DNA of 64,000 nucleotides. It comes from Siphonodentalium dalli (Eukaryota > Mollusca > Scaphopoda > Gadilida > Siphonodentaliidae). A program made the translations under genes and the position numbers. The notes under the pieces are model-generated. The model made no database searches, was not told where the DNA came from, and worked only from the letters and a program-made list of their open reading frames with translations. The DNA lies in NCBI GenBank assembly GCA_032622095.1, contig CP136061.1:170941107-171005106 (forward strand). The letters are read 5' to 3'. Positions 34,201 to 53,000 of the stretch are shown in pieces. Positions within the stretch are counted from its first letter, which is position 1; every line of letters begins with the position of its first letter.

Positions 34201-37200
34201 TATCCCCGCAACACACATATATAGGTATCCCCACCACATACATATATAGGTCTCCCCACCACATACATCTATAGATATTCCCACCACACACATCTATAGG
34301 TATCCCCACCACACACATATATAGGTATCACCACCACATACATCTATAGGTATCACCACCACATACATATATATATGTATCCCCAACACATACATATATA
34401 GGTATACCCACCACATACATATATAGCTATCCCCTCTTCATACATATATAGGTATCCCCACCACATACATATGTAGGTATCCCCACCACATACATATATA
34501 GGTATCCCCACCAGAAGCATATATAGGTATCCCCACCACACACATCTATATTTATCCCCACCACATACATATATAGGTATCACCACCACATACATATATA
34601 TAGGTATCCCCACCATACACATATATAGGTATCCCCGCCACATACATATATAGGTATTACCACCACACACATATATAGTTCTCCCCACCACATACGTCTA
34701 TAGGTATCCCCACCACACGCATCTATAGGTATCCCCACCACACGCATCTATAGGTATCCCCACCACACACATCTATAGGTATCCCCCACCACACACATAT
34801 AAAGGTATCCCCACCATACACATCTATATGTATCCCCGCCACACACATCTATAGGTATCCCCACCACATACATATATAGGTATCCCCCACCACACCCATA
34901 TATAGGTATCCCCACCACATACATATATAGGTATCACCACCACACACATATAGGTATCCCCGCAACATACATATAGGTATTCCCACCAAACACATATAGG
35001 TATCCCCACCGCACACATCTATAGGTATCACAACCACATACATATATAGGTATCCCCAACACATACATATATAGGTATCCCCACCACATACATATATAGG
35101 TCTCCCCACCACACACATATATAGGTATCCTCGCCACACACATATATAGGTATCCTCACCACACACATATAAAGGTATCCCCGCCACATACATCTATAGG
35201 TATCCCCACCACATACATATATAGGTATCCCCACCACATACATATATAGGTATCACCACCACATACATCTATATGTATCACCACCACACACAAATATAGG
35301 TATCCCCACCACACACATATATAGGTATCCCCACCACATACATATATAGGTCTCCTCACCACATACATCTATAGGTATCCCCACCACATACATATATAGG
35401 TATTACAACCACATACATATGTAGGTATCCCCGCCACACACATATATAAGTATCCCCGCCACATACATATATAGGTATCCCCACCACACACATATATAAG
35501 GTATCACCAACACATACATATATAGGTATCCCCAACACATACATATATAGGTATCCCCACCACATAAATATATAGGTATCCCCACCACATACATATATAG
35601 GTATCCCCACCACAAACATCTATAGGTATCCCCACCACATACATATATAGGTATCCCCACCACATACATATATAGGTATTCCCACCACATACAAATATAG
35701 GTATCCCCACCACATACATGTATAATTATTCCCGCCACACACATATATGGGTATCCCCGCCACATACATATATAGGTATCCCCGCTACATACATATATAG
35801 GAATTCCCGCCACATACATATATAGGTATTCCCGCCAAACAGATATATAGGTCTCCCCACCACACACATCTATAGGTATCCCCACCACACACATATATAG
35901 GTATCCCCACCATACACATCTATAGGTATCCCCACCACACACATATATAGGTATCCCCACCACATACAGATATAGGTATCCCCATAACATACATATATAG
36001 GTATCCCCACCACATACATATATAGGTAGCCCCACCACACACATATATAGGTATCACCACCACATACATATATAGGTATCCCCGCCACATATATATATAG
36101 GTATCCCCGCCACACACATATATAGGTCTCCCCGCCACATACATATATAGGTATCCCCACCACACACATATATAGGTATCCCCACCACACACATATATAT
36201 GAATCCCCGCCACGCACATATATATGTATCCCCACCCACACATCTATAGGTATCCTCACCACACACATCTATAGGTATCCCCACCACTTACATATATAGG
36301 TATCCCCACCACACACATATATAGGTATCCCCACCACATACATATATAGGTATCACCACCACACACACATATAGGTATCCCCCCACATACATATATAGGT
36401 ATCCCCCACCACACACATATATAGGTATCACCGCCACATACATATATAGGTATCCCCGCCACACACATATATAGGTCTCCCCACCACACACATCTATAGG
36501 TATCCCCACCACATACATCTATAGATATCCCCACCAGATACATATATAGGTATCACCACCACAATCATATATAGGTATCCCCACCACATACATATATAGG
36601 TATCCCCACCACACACATATATAGGTATCACCGCCACATACATATATAGGTATCCCCGCCACACACATATATAGGTCTCCCCACCACACACATCTATAGG
36701 TATCCCCACCACATACATATATAGGTATCCCCACCACATACATATATAGGTATCCTCACCACACACATATATAGGTATCCCCACCACATACATATATAGG
36801 TCTCCCCACCACATACATATATAGGTATCCCCGCCACATACATATATAGGTATCCCCACCACATACATATATAGGTATCCCCGCCACACACATATATAGG
36901 TATCCCCGCCACACACATATATAGGTATCCCCGCCACACACATATATAGTTATCCTCACCACACACATATATAGGTATCCCCGCCACATACATCTATAGA
37001 TATCCCCACCACATACATATATAGGTATCTCCACCACATACATACATAGGTATCCCCACCACATAGATATATAGGTATCACCGCCACATACATCTAAATG
37101 TATCACCACCACACACATATATAGGTATCCCCACCACACACATATATAGGTATCACCACCACACACATATATACGTATCCCCACCACACACATATATAGG

Positions 37201-40200
37201 TATCCCCACCACACACATATATAGGTATCACCGCCACATACATATATAGGTATCCCCGCCACACACATATATAGGTCTCCCCACCACACACATCTATAGG
37301 TATCCCAACCACATACATCTATAGGTTTCCACACCACATACATATATAGGTATCCTCACCACAAACATATATAGCTATTCCCACCACATACATATATAGG
37401 TCTCCCCACCACATACATATATAGGTATCCCCGCCACATACATATATAGGTATCCCCACCACATACATATATAGGTATCCTCGACACACACATATATATG
37501 TCTCCCCACCACACACATATATAGGTATCCCCGCCACACACATATATAGTTATCCTCATCACACACATATATAGGTATCCCCGCCACATACATCTATAGG
37601 TATCCCCACCACATACATATATAGGTATCCCCACCACATACATATATAGGTATCACCGCCACATACATCTATAGGTATCACCGCCACATACATCTAAAGG
37701 TATCCCCACCACACACATATATAGGTATCCCCACTACGCACATATATAGGTATCACCACCACACACATATATAGGTATCCCCACCACATACATATATATG
37801 TATCCCCACCACACACATATATAGGTATTCCCACCACACACATATATAGGTATCCCCACCACACAAATATATAGGTATCCCCACCACATACATATATAGG
37901 TATCACCGCCACATACATCTAAAGGTATCCCCACCACACACATATATAGGTATCCCCACCACACACATATATAGGTATCACCACCACACACATATATAGG
38001 TATCCCCACCACATACATATATATGTATCCCCACCACACACATATATAGGTATTCCCACCACACACATATATAGGTATCCCCACCGCACACATATATAGG
38101 TATCCCCACCACACACATATATAGGTATCCCCACCACATACATATATAGGTATCCCCATCACAAACATATATAGTTATCCTCACCACACACATATATAGG
38201 TATCCCCACCACATACATATATAGGTCTCCCCACCACATACATATATAGTTATCCTCACCACATACATGTTGAGGTATCCCCGCCACACACATATATAGG
38301 TATCCCCACACATACACATATAGGTATCCCCACCACACACATATATAGGTATCCCCACCACACACATCTATAGGTATCCCCACACATACATATATAGGTA
38401 TCCCCACCACATACATATATAGGTATCCCCACCACATACATATATAGATATCCCCACCACACACATATATAGGTATAACCACCACATACATATATAGGTA
38501 TCCCCACCACATACATAAATAGGTATTCCCACCACATACATATATAGGTATCCCCACCACATACATCTATAGGTATCCCCACCACACACATCTATAGGTA
38601 TCCGCACCACATACATATATATGTATCCCCACCACATACATATATAGGTATCCCCACCACATACTTATATAGGTATCCCCACCCCACACATCTTTAGGTA
38701 TCCCCACCACATACATATATAATTATCCTCACCACACACATATATAGGTATCACCACCACAAACATATATAGGTATCCCCCGCCACACACACATATATAG
38801 GTATCCCCGCAACATACATATATAGGTATCCCCACCACACACATCTATAGGTATCCCCACCACATACATATATAGGTATCACCACCACATACATATATAT
38901 GTATCCCCACCACACACATATATAGGTATCCCCACCACATACATATATAGGTATCCCCGCAACACACATATATAGGTATCCCCACCACATACATATATAG
39001 GTCTCCCCACCACATACATCTATAGATATCCACACCACACACATCTATAGGTATCCCCACCACACACATATATAGGTATCACCACCACATACATCTATAG
39101 GTATCACCACCATATACATATATATATGTATCCCCAACACATACATATATAGGTATTCCCACCACATACATATATAGCTATCCCCTCTTCATACATATAT
39201 ATGTATCCCCACCACATACATATATAGGTATCCCCCACCACATACATATATAGGTATCCCCACCAGAAACATATATAGGTATCCCCACCACACACATCTA
39301 TATTTATCCCCTCCACATACATATATAGGTATCACCACCACATACATATATATAGGTATCCCCACCATACACATATATAGGTATCCCCGCCACATACATA
39401 TATAGGTATCACCACCACACACATATATAGTTCTCCCCACCACATACGTCTATAGGTATCCCCACCTCACGCATCTATAGGTATCCCCACCACACGCATC
39501 TATAGGTATCCCCACCAAACACATCTATAGGTATCCCCACCACACACATATAAAGGTATCCCCACCATACACATCTATATGTATCCCCGCCACACACATC
39601 TATAGGTATCCCCACCACATACATATATAGGTATCCCCACCACACCCATATATAGGTATCCCCACCACATACATATATAGGTATCACCACCACACACATA
39701 TAGGTGTCCCCGCAACATACATATAGGTATTCCCACCAAACACATATAGGTACCCCCACCGCACACATCTATAGGTATCACAACCACATACATATATAGG
39801 TTATCCCCAACACATACATATATAGGTATCCCCACCACATACATATATAGGTCTCCCCACCACACACATATATAGGTATCCTCGCCACACACATATATAG
39901 GTATCCTCACCACACACATATAAAGGTATCCCCGCCACATACATCTATAGGTATCCCCACCACATACATATATAGGTATCCCCACCACATACATATATAG
40001 GTATCACCACCACATACATCTATATGTATCACCACAACACACAAATATAGGTATCCCCACCACACACATATATAGGTATCCCCACCACATACATATATAG
40101 GTCTCCCCACCACATACATCTATAGGTATCCCCACCACATACATATATAGGTATCACCACCACATACATATGTAGGTATCCCCGCCAGACACATATATAA

Positions 40201-43200
40201 GTATCCCCGCCACATACATATATAGGTATCCCCCACCACACACATCTATAGGTATCACCAACACACACATATATAGGTACCCCCAACACATACATATATA
40301 GGTATCCCCACCACATAAATATATAGGTATCCCCACCACATACATATATAGGTATCCCCACCACAAACATCTATAGGTATCCCCACCACATACATATATA
40401 GGTATCCCCACCACATACATATATAGGTATTCCCACCACATACATATATAGGTATCCCCACCACATACATGTATAAGTATTCCCGCCACACACATATATG
40501 GGTATCCCCGCCACATACATATATAGGTATCCCCGCTACATACATATATAGGAATTCCCGCCACATACATATATAGGTATTACCGCCAAACAGATATATA
40601 GGTCTCCCCACCACACACATCTATAGGTATCCCCACCACACACATATATAGGTATCCCCACCAAAAACATCTATAGGTATCCCCACCACACACATATATA
40701 GGTATCGCCACCACATACAGATATAGGTATCCCCATAACATACATATATAGGTATCCCCACCCACATACATATATAGGTAGCCCCACCACACACATATAT
40801 AGGTATCACCACCACATACATATATAGGTATCCCCGCCACATATATATATAGGTATCCCCGCCACACACATATATAGGTCTCCCCGCCACATACATATAT
40901 AGGTATCCCCACCACACACATATATAGGTATCCCCACCACACACATATATATGTATCCCCCGCCACGCACATATATATGTATCCCCATCCACACATCTAT
41001 AAGTATCCTCACCACACACATCTATAGGTATCCCCACCACTTACATATATAGGTATCCCCACCACACACATATATAGGTATCCCCACCACATACATATAT
41101 AGGTATCACCACCACACACACATATAGGTATCCCCCACATACATATATAGGTATCCCCACCACACACATATATAGGTATCACCGCCACATACATATATAG
41201 GTATCCCCGCCACACACATATATAGGTCTCCCCACCACACACATCTATAGGTATCCACACCACATACATCTATAGATATCCCCACCAGATACATATATAG
41301 GTATCCCCACCACACACATATATAGGTATCCCCACCACATACATATATAGGTATCCCCACCACACCCATATATAGGTATCCCCACCACATACATATATAG
41401 GTATCACCACCACACACATATAGATATCCCCGCAACATACATATAGGTATTCCCACCAAACACATATAGGTACCCCACCGCACACATCTATAGGTATCAC
41501 AACCACATACATATATAGGGTATCCCCAACACATACATATATAGGTATCCCCACCACATACATATATAGGTCTCCCCACCACACACATATATAGGTATCC
41601 TCGCCACACACATATATAGGTATCCTCACCACACACATATAAAGGTATCCCCGCCACATACATCTATAGGTATCCCCACCACATACATATATAGGTATCC
41701 CCACCACATACATATATAGGTATCACCACCACATACATCTATATGTATCACCACCACACACAAATATAGGTATCCCCACCACACACATATATAGGTATCC
41801 CCACCACATACATATATAGGTCTCCCCACCACATACATCTATAGGTATCCCCACCACATACATATATAGGTATCACCACCACATACATATGTAGGTATCC
41901 CCGCCAGACACATATATAAGTATCCCCGCCACATACATATATAGGTATCCCCACCACACACATCTATAGGTATCACCAACACACACATATATAGGTATCC
42001 CCAACACATACATATATAGGTTTCCCCACCACATAAATATATAGGTATCCCCACCACATACATATATAGGTATCCCCACCACAAACATCTATAGGTATCC
42101 CCACCACATACATATATAGGTATCCCCACCACATACATATATAGGTATTCCCACCACATACAAATATAGGTATTCCCACCACATACATGTATAAGTATTC
42201 CCGCCACACACATATATGGGTATCCCCGCCACATACATATATAAGTATCCCCGCTACATACATATATAGGAATTCCCGCCACATACATATATAGGTATTC
42301 CCGCCAAACAGATATATAGGTCTCCCCACCACACACATCTATAGGTATCCCAACCACACACATATATAGGTATCCCCACCAAAAACATCTATAGGTATCC
42401 CCACCACACACATATATAGGTATCCCCACCACATACAGATATAGATATCCCCATAACATACATATATAGGTATCCCCACCACATACATATATAAGTAGCC
42501 CCACCACACACATATATAGGTATCACCACCACATACATATATAGGTATCCCCGCCACATATATATATATAGGTATCCCCGCCACACACATATATAGGTCT
42601 CCCCGCCACATACATATATAGGTTTCCCCCACCACACACATATATAGGTATCCCCACCACACACATATATATGTATCCCCGCCACGCACATATATATGTA
42701 TCCCCACCCACACATCTATAGGTATCCTCACCGCACACATCTATAGGTATCCCCACCACTTACATATATAGGTATCCCCACCACACACATATATAGGTAT
42801 CCCCACCACATACATATATAGGTATCACCACCACACACACATATAGATATCCCCCCACATACATATATAGGTATCCCCACCACACACATATATAGGTATC
42901 ACCGCCACATACATATATAGGTTTCCCCGCCACACACATATATAGGTCTCCCCACCACACACATCTATAGGTATCCCCACCACATACATCTATAGATATC
43001 CCCACCAGATACATATATAGGTATCCCCACCACACACATATATAGGTATCCCCACCACATACATATATAGGTATCCCCACCACACACATATATAGGTCTC
43101 CCCGCCACATACATATATAGGTATCCCCGCCACACACATATATAGGTCTCCCCACCACACAGATCTATAGGTATCCCCACCACATACATATATAGGTATC

Positions 43201-43541
43201 CCCACCACATACATATATAGGTATCCTCACCACACACATATATAGGTATCCCCACCACAAACATATAGGTATCCCCGACACACACACATATATAGGTATC
43301 CCCGCCACATACATACATAGGTATCCCCACCACACACATCTATAGGTATCCCCACCACATACATATATAGGTATCACCACCACATACATATATAGATATC
43401 CCCACCACACACATATATAGGTATCCCCACCACACACATATATATAGGTATCCCCGCCACACACATATATAGGTATCCCCACCACATACATATATAGGTC
43501 TCCCCACCTCATACATCTATAGATATCCCCACCACACACAT

Positions 43542-45941
43542 CTATAGGTATCCCCACCACACACATATATAGGTATCACCACCACATACATCTATAGGTA
43601 TCACCACCACATACATATATTTGTATCCCCAACACATACATACATAGGTATCCCCACCAGATACATATATAGCTATCCCCTCCACATACATATATAGGTA
43701 TCCCCACCACATACATCTATAGGTATACCCACCACATCCATATATAGGTATCCCCACCAGATACATATATAGGTATCCCCACCACACACATCTATATTTA
43801 TCCCCACCACATACATATATAGGTATCACCACCACATACATATATATAGGTATCCCCACCATACACATATATAGGTATCCCCGCCACATACATATATAGG
43901 TATCACCACCACACACATATATAGTTCTCCCCACCACATACATCTATAGGTATCCCCGCCACACGCATCTATAGGTATCCCCACCACACACATCTATAGT
44001 TATCCCCACCACACACATATAAAGGTATCCCCACCATACATATCTATATGTATCCCCGCCACACACATCTATAGGTATCCCCACCACATACATATATAGG
44101 TATCCCCACCACACCCATATATAGGTATCCCCACCACATACATATATAGGTATCACCACCACACACATATAGGTATCCTCGCCACATACATATAGGTATT
44201 CCCACCAAACACATATAGGTATCCCCACCGCACACATCTATAGGTATCACCACCACATACATATATAGGTATCCCCAACACATACATATATAGGTATCCC
44301 CACCACATACATATATAGGTCTCCCCACCACACACATATATAGGTAACCCTGCCACACACATATATAGGTCTCCCCACCACACACATATATAGGTATCCC
44401 CATCACACACGTATATAGGTATCCTCACCACACACATATATAGGTATCCCCGCCACATACATATATAGGTATCCCCACCACATACATATATAGGTATCCC
44501 CACCACATACATATATAGGTATCACCACCACATACATCTATATGTATCACCACCACACACATATATAGGTATCCCCACCACACACATATATAGGTATCCC
44601 CACCACATACATATATAGGTCTCCCCACCACATACATCTATAGGTATCCCCACCACATACATATATAGGTATCACCACCACATACATATATAGGTATCCC
44701 CGCCACACACATATATAGGCATCCCCGACACATACATATATAGGTATCCCTACCACACACATCTATAAGTATCACCAACACATACATATATGGGTATCCC
44801 CAACACATACATATATAGGTATCCCCACCTCATAAATATATAGGTATCCCCACCACATACATATATAGGTATCCCCACCACAAACATCTATAGGTATCCC
44901 CACCACATACATATATAGGTATCCCACCACATACATATATAGGTATCCCCACCACATACAACTATAGGTATCCCCACCACATACATGTATAAGTATTCCC
45001 GCCACACACATATATAGGTTTCCCCGCCACATACATATATAGGTATCCCCGCCACATACATATATAGGAATTCCCGCCACATACATATATAGGTATTCCC
45101 GCCAAACACATATATAGGTCTCCCCACCACACACATCTATAGGTATCCCCACAACACACATATATAGGTATCCCCACCACACACATCTATAGGTATCCCC
45201 ACCACACACATATATAGGTATCCCCACCACATATAGATATAGGTATCCCGATAACATACATATATAGGTATCCCCACCACATACATATATAGGTAGCCCC
45301 ACCACACACATATATAGGTATACTCACCACACACATCTATTGGTATCCCCACCACATACATATATAGTTATCCCCTCCACATACATATATAGGTATCCCC
45401 ACCACATACATATATAGGTATCCCCACCACACACATCATTAGGTATCCCCACCGCATACATATATAAGTATCCTCACCACACACATATATAAGTATCACC
45501 ACCACATACATATATAGGTATCCCCGCCACACACACATATATAGGTATCCCCGCCACATACATATATAGGTATCCCCACCACACACAACTATTGGTATCC
45601 CCACCACATACATATATAGGTATCACCACCAAATACATATATAGGTATCCCCACCACACACATATATAGGTATCCCCACCACAAACATATATATAGGTAT
45701 CCCCGTCACACACATATATAGGTATCCCCACCACATACATATATAGGTATCCCCACCACACACATATATATAGGTATCCCCGCCACACACATATATAGGT
45801 AATACCACCACATACATCTATAGGTATCACCACCACATACATATATATGTATCCCCAACACATACATATATAGGTATCCCCACCACATACATATATAGCT
45901 ATCCCCTCCACATACATATATAGGTATCCCCACACATACAT
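43542..45941. repeat. Satellite block reused 10.1 kb downstream
   Basis: About 43,542-45,311 has the same variant order as about 53,668-55,436 at an offset of 10,125-10,126 bp, and again as about 56,914-58,633 after small unit losses. It contains the 23-bp landmark at 44,160. The last 600 bp (45,312-45,941) are satellite with several 27-bp units (an extra TA in the core) that I could not assign to one partner. No other feature is visible. Confidence 0.7.
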
Positions 45942-48900
45942 CTATAGGTATCCCCACCACACGCATCTATATGTATCCCCACCACACACATCTATATGTA
46001 TCCCCACCACACACATATAAAGGTATCCCCACCATACACATCTATATGTATCCCCGCCACACACATCTATAGGTATCCCCACCACATACATATATAGGTA
46101 TCCCCACCACACCCATATATAGGTATCCCCACCACATACATATATAGGTATCACCACCACACACATATAGGTATCCCCGCCACATACATATAGGTATCCC
46201 CACCAAACACATATAGGTATCCCCACCGCACACATCTCTAGGTATCATCACCACATACATATATAGGTATCCCCGCCACACACATATATAGGTATCCTCT
46301 CCACACACATATATATGTATCCCCGCCTCATACATCTATAGGTATCCCCACCACATACATATATAGGTATCCCCACCACATACATATATAGGTATCACCA
46401 CCACATACATCTATATGTATCACCACCACACACATATATAGGTATCCCCACCACACACATATATAGGTATCCCCACCACATACATATATAGGTCTCCCCA
46501 CAACATACATCTATAGGTATCCCCACCACATACATATATAGGTATCACCTCCACATACATATATATGTATCCCCGCCACACACATATATAGGTATCCCCG
46601 CCACATACATATATAGGTATCCCCACCACACACATCTATATGTATCACCACCACACACATATATAGGTATTCCCACCACACACATATATAGGTATCACCA
46701 CCACACACATATAGGTATCCCCGCCACATACATATAGGTATCCCCAACACATACATATATAGGTATCCCCACCACATACATATATAGGTATCCCAACCAC
46801 ATACATATATAGGTATCCCCACCACATACATCTATAGGTATCCCCACCACATACATATATAGGTATCCCCACCACATACATATATATGTATCCCCACCAC
46901 ATACATATATAGGTATCCCCACCACATACATATATAGGTATCCCCGCCACACACATATATAGGTATCCCCGCCACATACATATATAGGTATCCCCGCCAC
47001 ACATATATATATGTCTCCCCACCACACACATATATAGGTATCCCCTCCACACACATATATAGTTATCCTCACCACACACATATATAGGTATCCCCGCCAC
47101 ATACATCTATAGGTATCCCCACCACATACATATATAGGTATCCCCACCACATACATATATAGGTATCACCGCCACATACATCTAAAGGTATCACCACCAC
47201 ACACATATATGGGTATCCCCGCCACATACATATATAGGTAACCCCGCCACACACATCTATATGTATCCCCAACACATACATATATAGGTATCCCCACCAC
47301 ATACATATATAGGTATCCCCGCCACACACATATATAGGTATCCCCGCCACATACATATATAGGTATCCCCGCCACACACATATATATGTCTCCCCACCAC
47401 ATACATATATAGGTATCCCCACCACATACATCTATAGGTATCCCCACCACATACATATAAAGGTATCCCCACCACATACATATATAGGTATCCCCACCAA
47501 ATACATATATAGGTATCCCCACCACACACATATATATAGGTATCCCCGCCACACACATATATAGGTATCCCCACCACATACATATATAGGTCTCCACACC
47601 ACATACATATATAGGTATCCCCACCACACACATCTATAGGTATCCCCACCACACACATATATAGGTATCACCACCACATACATATATAGGTATCCCCGCC
47701 ACACACATATATAGGTATCCCCGCCACATACATATATGGGTATCTCCACCACACACATCTATAGGTATCCCCACCACATACATATATAGGTATCACCATC
47801 ACATACATATATAGGTATCCCCACCACACACATATATAGCTATCCCCACCATAATAATATATAGGTATCAGCACCACACATATATATAGGTCTCCCCACC
47901 ACATACATATATAGGTATCCCCACCACACACATATATAGGTATCCCCACCACATACATCTATAGGTATCCCCACCACACACATCTATAGGTATCCCCACC
48001 ACATACATCTATAGGTATCACCACACACACACATATAGGTATCCCCCCACGTAAATACAGGTATCCCACCACACACATATAGGTATCCCCACCACACACA
48101 TCTATAGGTATCACCAACACATACATATATAGGTATCCCCAACACATACATATATAGGTATCCCCACCAAATACATATATAGGTATCCCCACCACATACA
48201 TCTATAGGTATCCCCACCACATACATATATAGGTATCCTCACCACACACATATATAGGTATCCCCACCACATACATATATAGGTCTCCCCACCACATACA
48301 TATATAGGTATCCCCGACACATACATATATAGGTATCCCCACCACATACATATATAGGTATCCCCGCCACACACATATATATGTCTCCCCACCAAACACA
48401 TATATAGGTATCACCGCCACACACATATATAGTTATCCTCACCACACACATATATAGGTATCCCCGCCACATACATCTATAGGTATCCCCACCACATACA
48501 TATATAGGTATCCCCACCACATAGATATATAGGTATCCCCACCACAAACATATAAAGTTATCCTCACCACACACATATATAGGTATCCCCACCACATACA
48601 TATATAGGTCTCCCCACCACATACATATTTAGGTATCCCCGCCAAATACATGTTTAGGTATCCCCACCACATACATATATAGGTATCCCCGCCACATACA
48701 TATATAGGTATCCCCACCACACACATATATATGTATCCCCGCCACATACATATATAGGTATCCCCACCACACACATATATAGGTATCCCCACCACACACA
48801 TATATATGTATCCCCGCCACACACATATATAGGTATCCCCACCCACACATCTATAGGTATCCTCACCACACACATCAATAGGTATCCCCACCACACACAT

Positions 48901-50031
48901 ATATAGGTATCCTCACCACACACATATATAGGTATCCCCGCCACAAACATATATAGGTATCCCCACCACATACATATATAGGTATCCCCACCACATACAT
49001 ATATAGGTATCCCCACCACATACATATATAGATATCCCCACCACACACATACATATGTATCCCCACCACATACATATATAGGTATCCCAACCACATACAT
49101 ATATAGGTATTCCCACCACATACATATATAGGTATCCCCACCCCATACATCTATAGGTATCCCCACCACACACATCTATAGGTATTCCCACCACATACAT
49201 ATATAGGTATCCCCACCACATACATATATAGCTATCCCCACCACATACATATATAGGTATCCCCACCACACACATCTTTAGGTATCCCCACCACATACAT
49301 ATATAAGTATCCTCACCACACACATATATAGGTATCACCACCACAAACATATATAGGTATCCCCGCCACACACACATATATAGGTATCCCCGCCACATAC
49401 ATACATAGGTATCCCCACCACACACATCTATAGGTATCCCCACCACATACATATATAGGTATCACCACCACATACATATATAGATATCCCCACCACACAC
49501 ATATATAGGTATCCCCACCACACACATATATATAGGTATCCCCGCCACACACATATATAGGTATCCCCACCACACACATATATAGGTCTCCCCACCTCAT
49601 ACATCTATAGATATCCCCACCACACACATCTATAGGTATCCCCACCACACACATATATAGGTATCACCACCACATATATCTATAGGTATCACCACCACAT
49701 ACATATATTTGTATCCCCAACACATACATATATAGGTATCCCCACCAGATACATATATACCTATCCCCTCCACATACATATATAGGTATCCCCACCACAT
49801 ACATCTATAGGTATACCCACCACATCCATATATAGGTATCCCCACCAGATACATATATAGGTATCCCCACCACACACATCTATATTTATCCCCACCACAT
49901 ACATATATAGGTATCACCACCACATACATATATATAGGTATCCCCACCATACACATATATAGGTATCCCCGCCACATACATATATAGGTATCACCACCAC
50001 ACACATATATAGTTCTCCCCACCACATACAT
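45942..50031. repeat. 4,090-bp higher-order repeat, copy 1
   Basis: The unit order from 45,942 to about 49,500 is repeated from 50,032 at a constant offset of 4,090 bp. Reading both by eye, I noted only about a dozen single-base differences, for example 45,984 (TATATGTA against TATAGGTA), 46,671 (ATTCCC against ATCCCC) and 47,270 (CCCCAAC against CCCCACC). The spacing is constant even through odd-length units such as the imperfect GTAAATACAGG unit near 48,050. This is among the cleanest HOR pairs in the window. Confidence 0.85.
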
Positions 50032-53000
50032 CTATAGGTATCCCCGCCACACGCATCTATAGGTATCCCCACCACACACATCTATAGGTATCCCCACCAC
50101 ACACATATAAAGGTATCCCCACCATACACATCTATATGTATCCCCGCCACACACATCTATAGGTATCCCCACCACATACATATATAGGTATCCCCACCAC
50201 ACCCATATATAGGTATCCCCACCACATACATATATAGGTATCACCACCACACACATATAGGTATCCCCGCCACATACATATAGGTATCCCCACCAAACAC
50301 ATATAGGTATCCCCACCGCACACATCTATAGGTATCATCACCACATACATATATAGGTATCCCCGCCACACACATATATAGGTATCCTCTCCACACACAT
50401 ATATATGTATCCCCGCCTCATACATCTATAGGTATCCCCACCACATACATATATAGGTATCCCCACCACATACATATATAGGTATCACCACCAAATACAT
50501 CTATATGTATCACCACCACACACATATATAGGTATCCCCACCACACACATATATAGGTATCCCCACCACATACATATATAGGTCTCCCCACAACATACAT
50601 CTATAGGTATCCCCACCACATACATATATAGGTATCACCTCCACATACATATATATGTATCCCCGCCACACACATATATAGGTATCCCCGCCACATACAT
50701 ATATAGGTATCCCCACCACACACATCTATATGTATCACCACCACACACATATATAGGTATCCCCACCACACACATATATAGGTATCACCACCACACACAT
50801 ATAGGTATCCCCGCCACATACATATAGGTATCCCCAACACATACATATATAGGTATCCCCACCACATACATATATAGGTATCCCAACCACATACATATAT
50901 AGGTATCCCCACCACATACATCTATAGGTATCCCCACCACATACATATATAGGTATCCCCACCACATACATATATATGTATCCCCACCACATACATATAT
51001 AGGTATCCCCACCACATACATATATAGGTATCCCCGCCACACACATATATAGGTATCCCCGCCACATACATATATAGGTATCCCCGCCACACACATATAT
51101 ATGTCTCCCCACCACACACATATATAGGTATCCCCTCCACACACATATATAGTTATCCTCACCACACACATATATAGGTATCCCCGCCACATACATCTAT
51201 AGGTATCCCCACCACATACATATATAGGTATCCCCACCACATACATATATAGGTATCACCGCCACATACATCTAAAGGTATCACCACCACACACATATAT
51301 GGGTATCCCCGCCACATACATATATAGGTAACCCCGCCACACACATCTATATGTATCCCCACCACATACATATATAGGTATCCCCACCACATACGTATAT
51401 AGGTATCCCCGCCACACACATATATAGGTATCCCCGCCACATACATATATAGGTATCCCCGCCACACACATATATATGTCTCCCCACCACATACATATAT
51501 AGGTATCCCCACCACATACATCTATAGGTATCCCCACCACATACATATAAAGGTATCCCCACCACATACATATATAGGTATCCCCACCAAATACATATAT
51601 AGGTATCCCCACCACACACATATATATAGGTATCCCCGCCACACACATATATAGGTATCCCCACCACATACATATATAGGTCTCCACACCACATACATAT
51701 ATAGGTATCCCCACCACACACATCTATAGGTATCCCCACCACACACATATATAGGTATCACCACCACATACATATATAGGTATCCCCGCCACACACATAT
51801 ATAGGTATCCCCGCCACATACATATATGGGTATCTCCACCACACACATCTATAGGTATCCCCACCACATACATATATAGGTATCACCATCACATACATAT
51901 ATAGGTATCCTCACCACACACATATATAGCTATCCCCACCATAATAATATATAGGTATCAGCACCACACACATATATAGGTCTCCCCACCACATACATAT
52001 ATAGGTATCCCCACCACACACATATATAGGTATCCCCACCACATACATCTATAGGTATCCCCACCACACACATCTATAGGTATCCCCACCACATACATCT
52101 ATAGGTATCACCACACACACACATATAGGTATCCCCCCACGTAAATACAGGTATCCCACCACACACATATAGGTATCCCCACCACACACATCTATAGGTA
52201 TCACCAACACATACATATATAGGTATCCCCAACACATACATATATAGGTATCCCCACCAAATACATATATAGGTATCCCCACCACATACATCTATAGGTA
52301 TCCCCACCACATACATATATAGGTATCCTCACCACACACATATATAGGTATCCCCACCACATACATTTATAGGTCTCCCCACCACATACATATATAGGTA
52401 TCCCCGACACATACATATATAGGTATCCCCACCACATACATATATAGGTATCCCCGCCACACACATATATATGTCTCCCCACCAAACACATATATAGGTA
52501 TCACCGCCACACACATATATAGTTATCCTCACCACACACATATATAGGTATCACCGCCACATACATCTATAGGTATCCCCACCACATACATATATAGGTA
52601 TCCCCACCACATAGATATATAGGTATCCCCACCACAAACATATATAGTTATCCTCACCACACACATATATAGGTATCCCCACCACATACATATATAGGTC
52701 TCCCCACCACATACATATTTAGGTATCCCCGCCAATTACATGTTTAGGTATCCCCACCACATACATATATAGGTATCCCCGCCACATACATATATAGGTA
52801 TCCCCACCACACACATATATATGTATCCCCGCCACATACATATATAGGTATCCCCACCACACACATATATAGGTATCCCCACCACACACATATATATGTA
52901 TCCCCGCCACACACATATATAGGTATCCCCACCCACACATCTATAGGTATCCTCACCACACACATCAATAGGTATCCCCACCACACACATATATAGGTAT

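Larger units (their letters stand above)
21700..43541. repeat. Second HOR family, mostly 4.3-4.8-kb periods
   Basis: From about 21,700 the unit order changes to a second family. A landmark block of 23-bp units (see 26,131) recurs at 28,176, 30,668, 34,941, 39,691 and 41,411 in this region. Many neighbouring units keep the same spacing, for example 26,124-26,600 with 30,661-31,137 at 4,537 bp and 30,883-31,200 with 35,156-35,473 at 4,273 bp. Other segments are shuffled: 23,908-24,207 matches 32,769-33,068 at 8,861 bp, and 22,110-22,609 matches 26,559-27,058 at 4,449 bp. The block is therefore a mosaic of related HORs with insertions and deletions of whole units. I see nothing in it besides satellite. 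Confidence 0.75.
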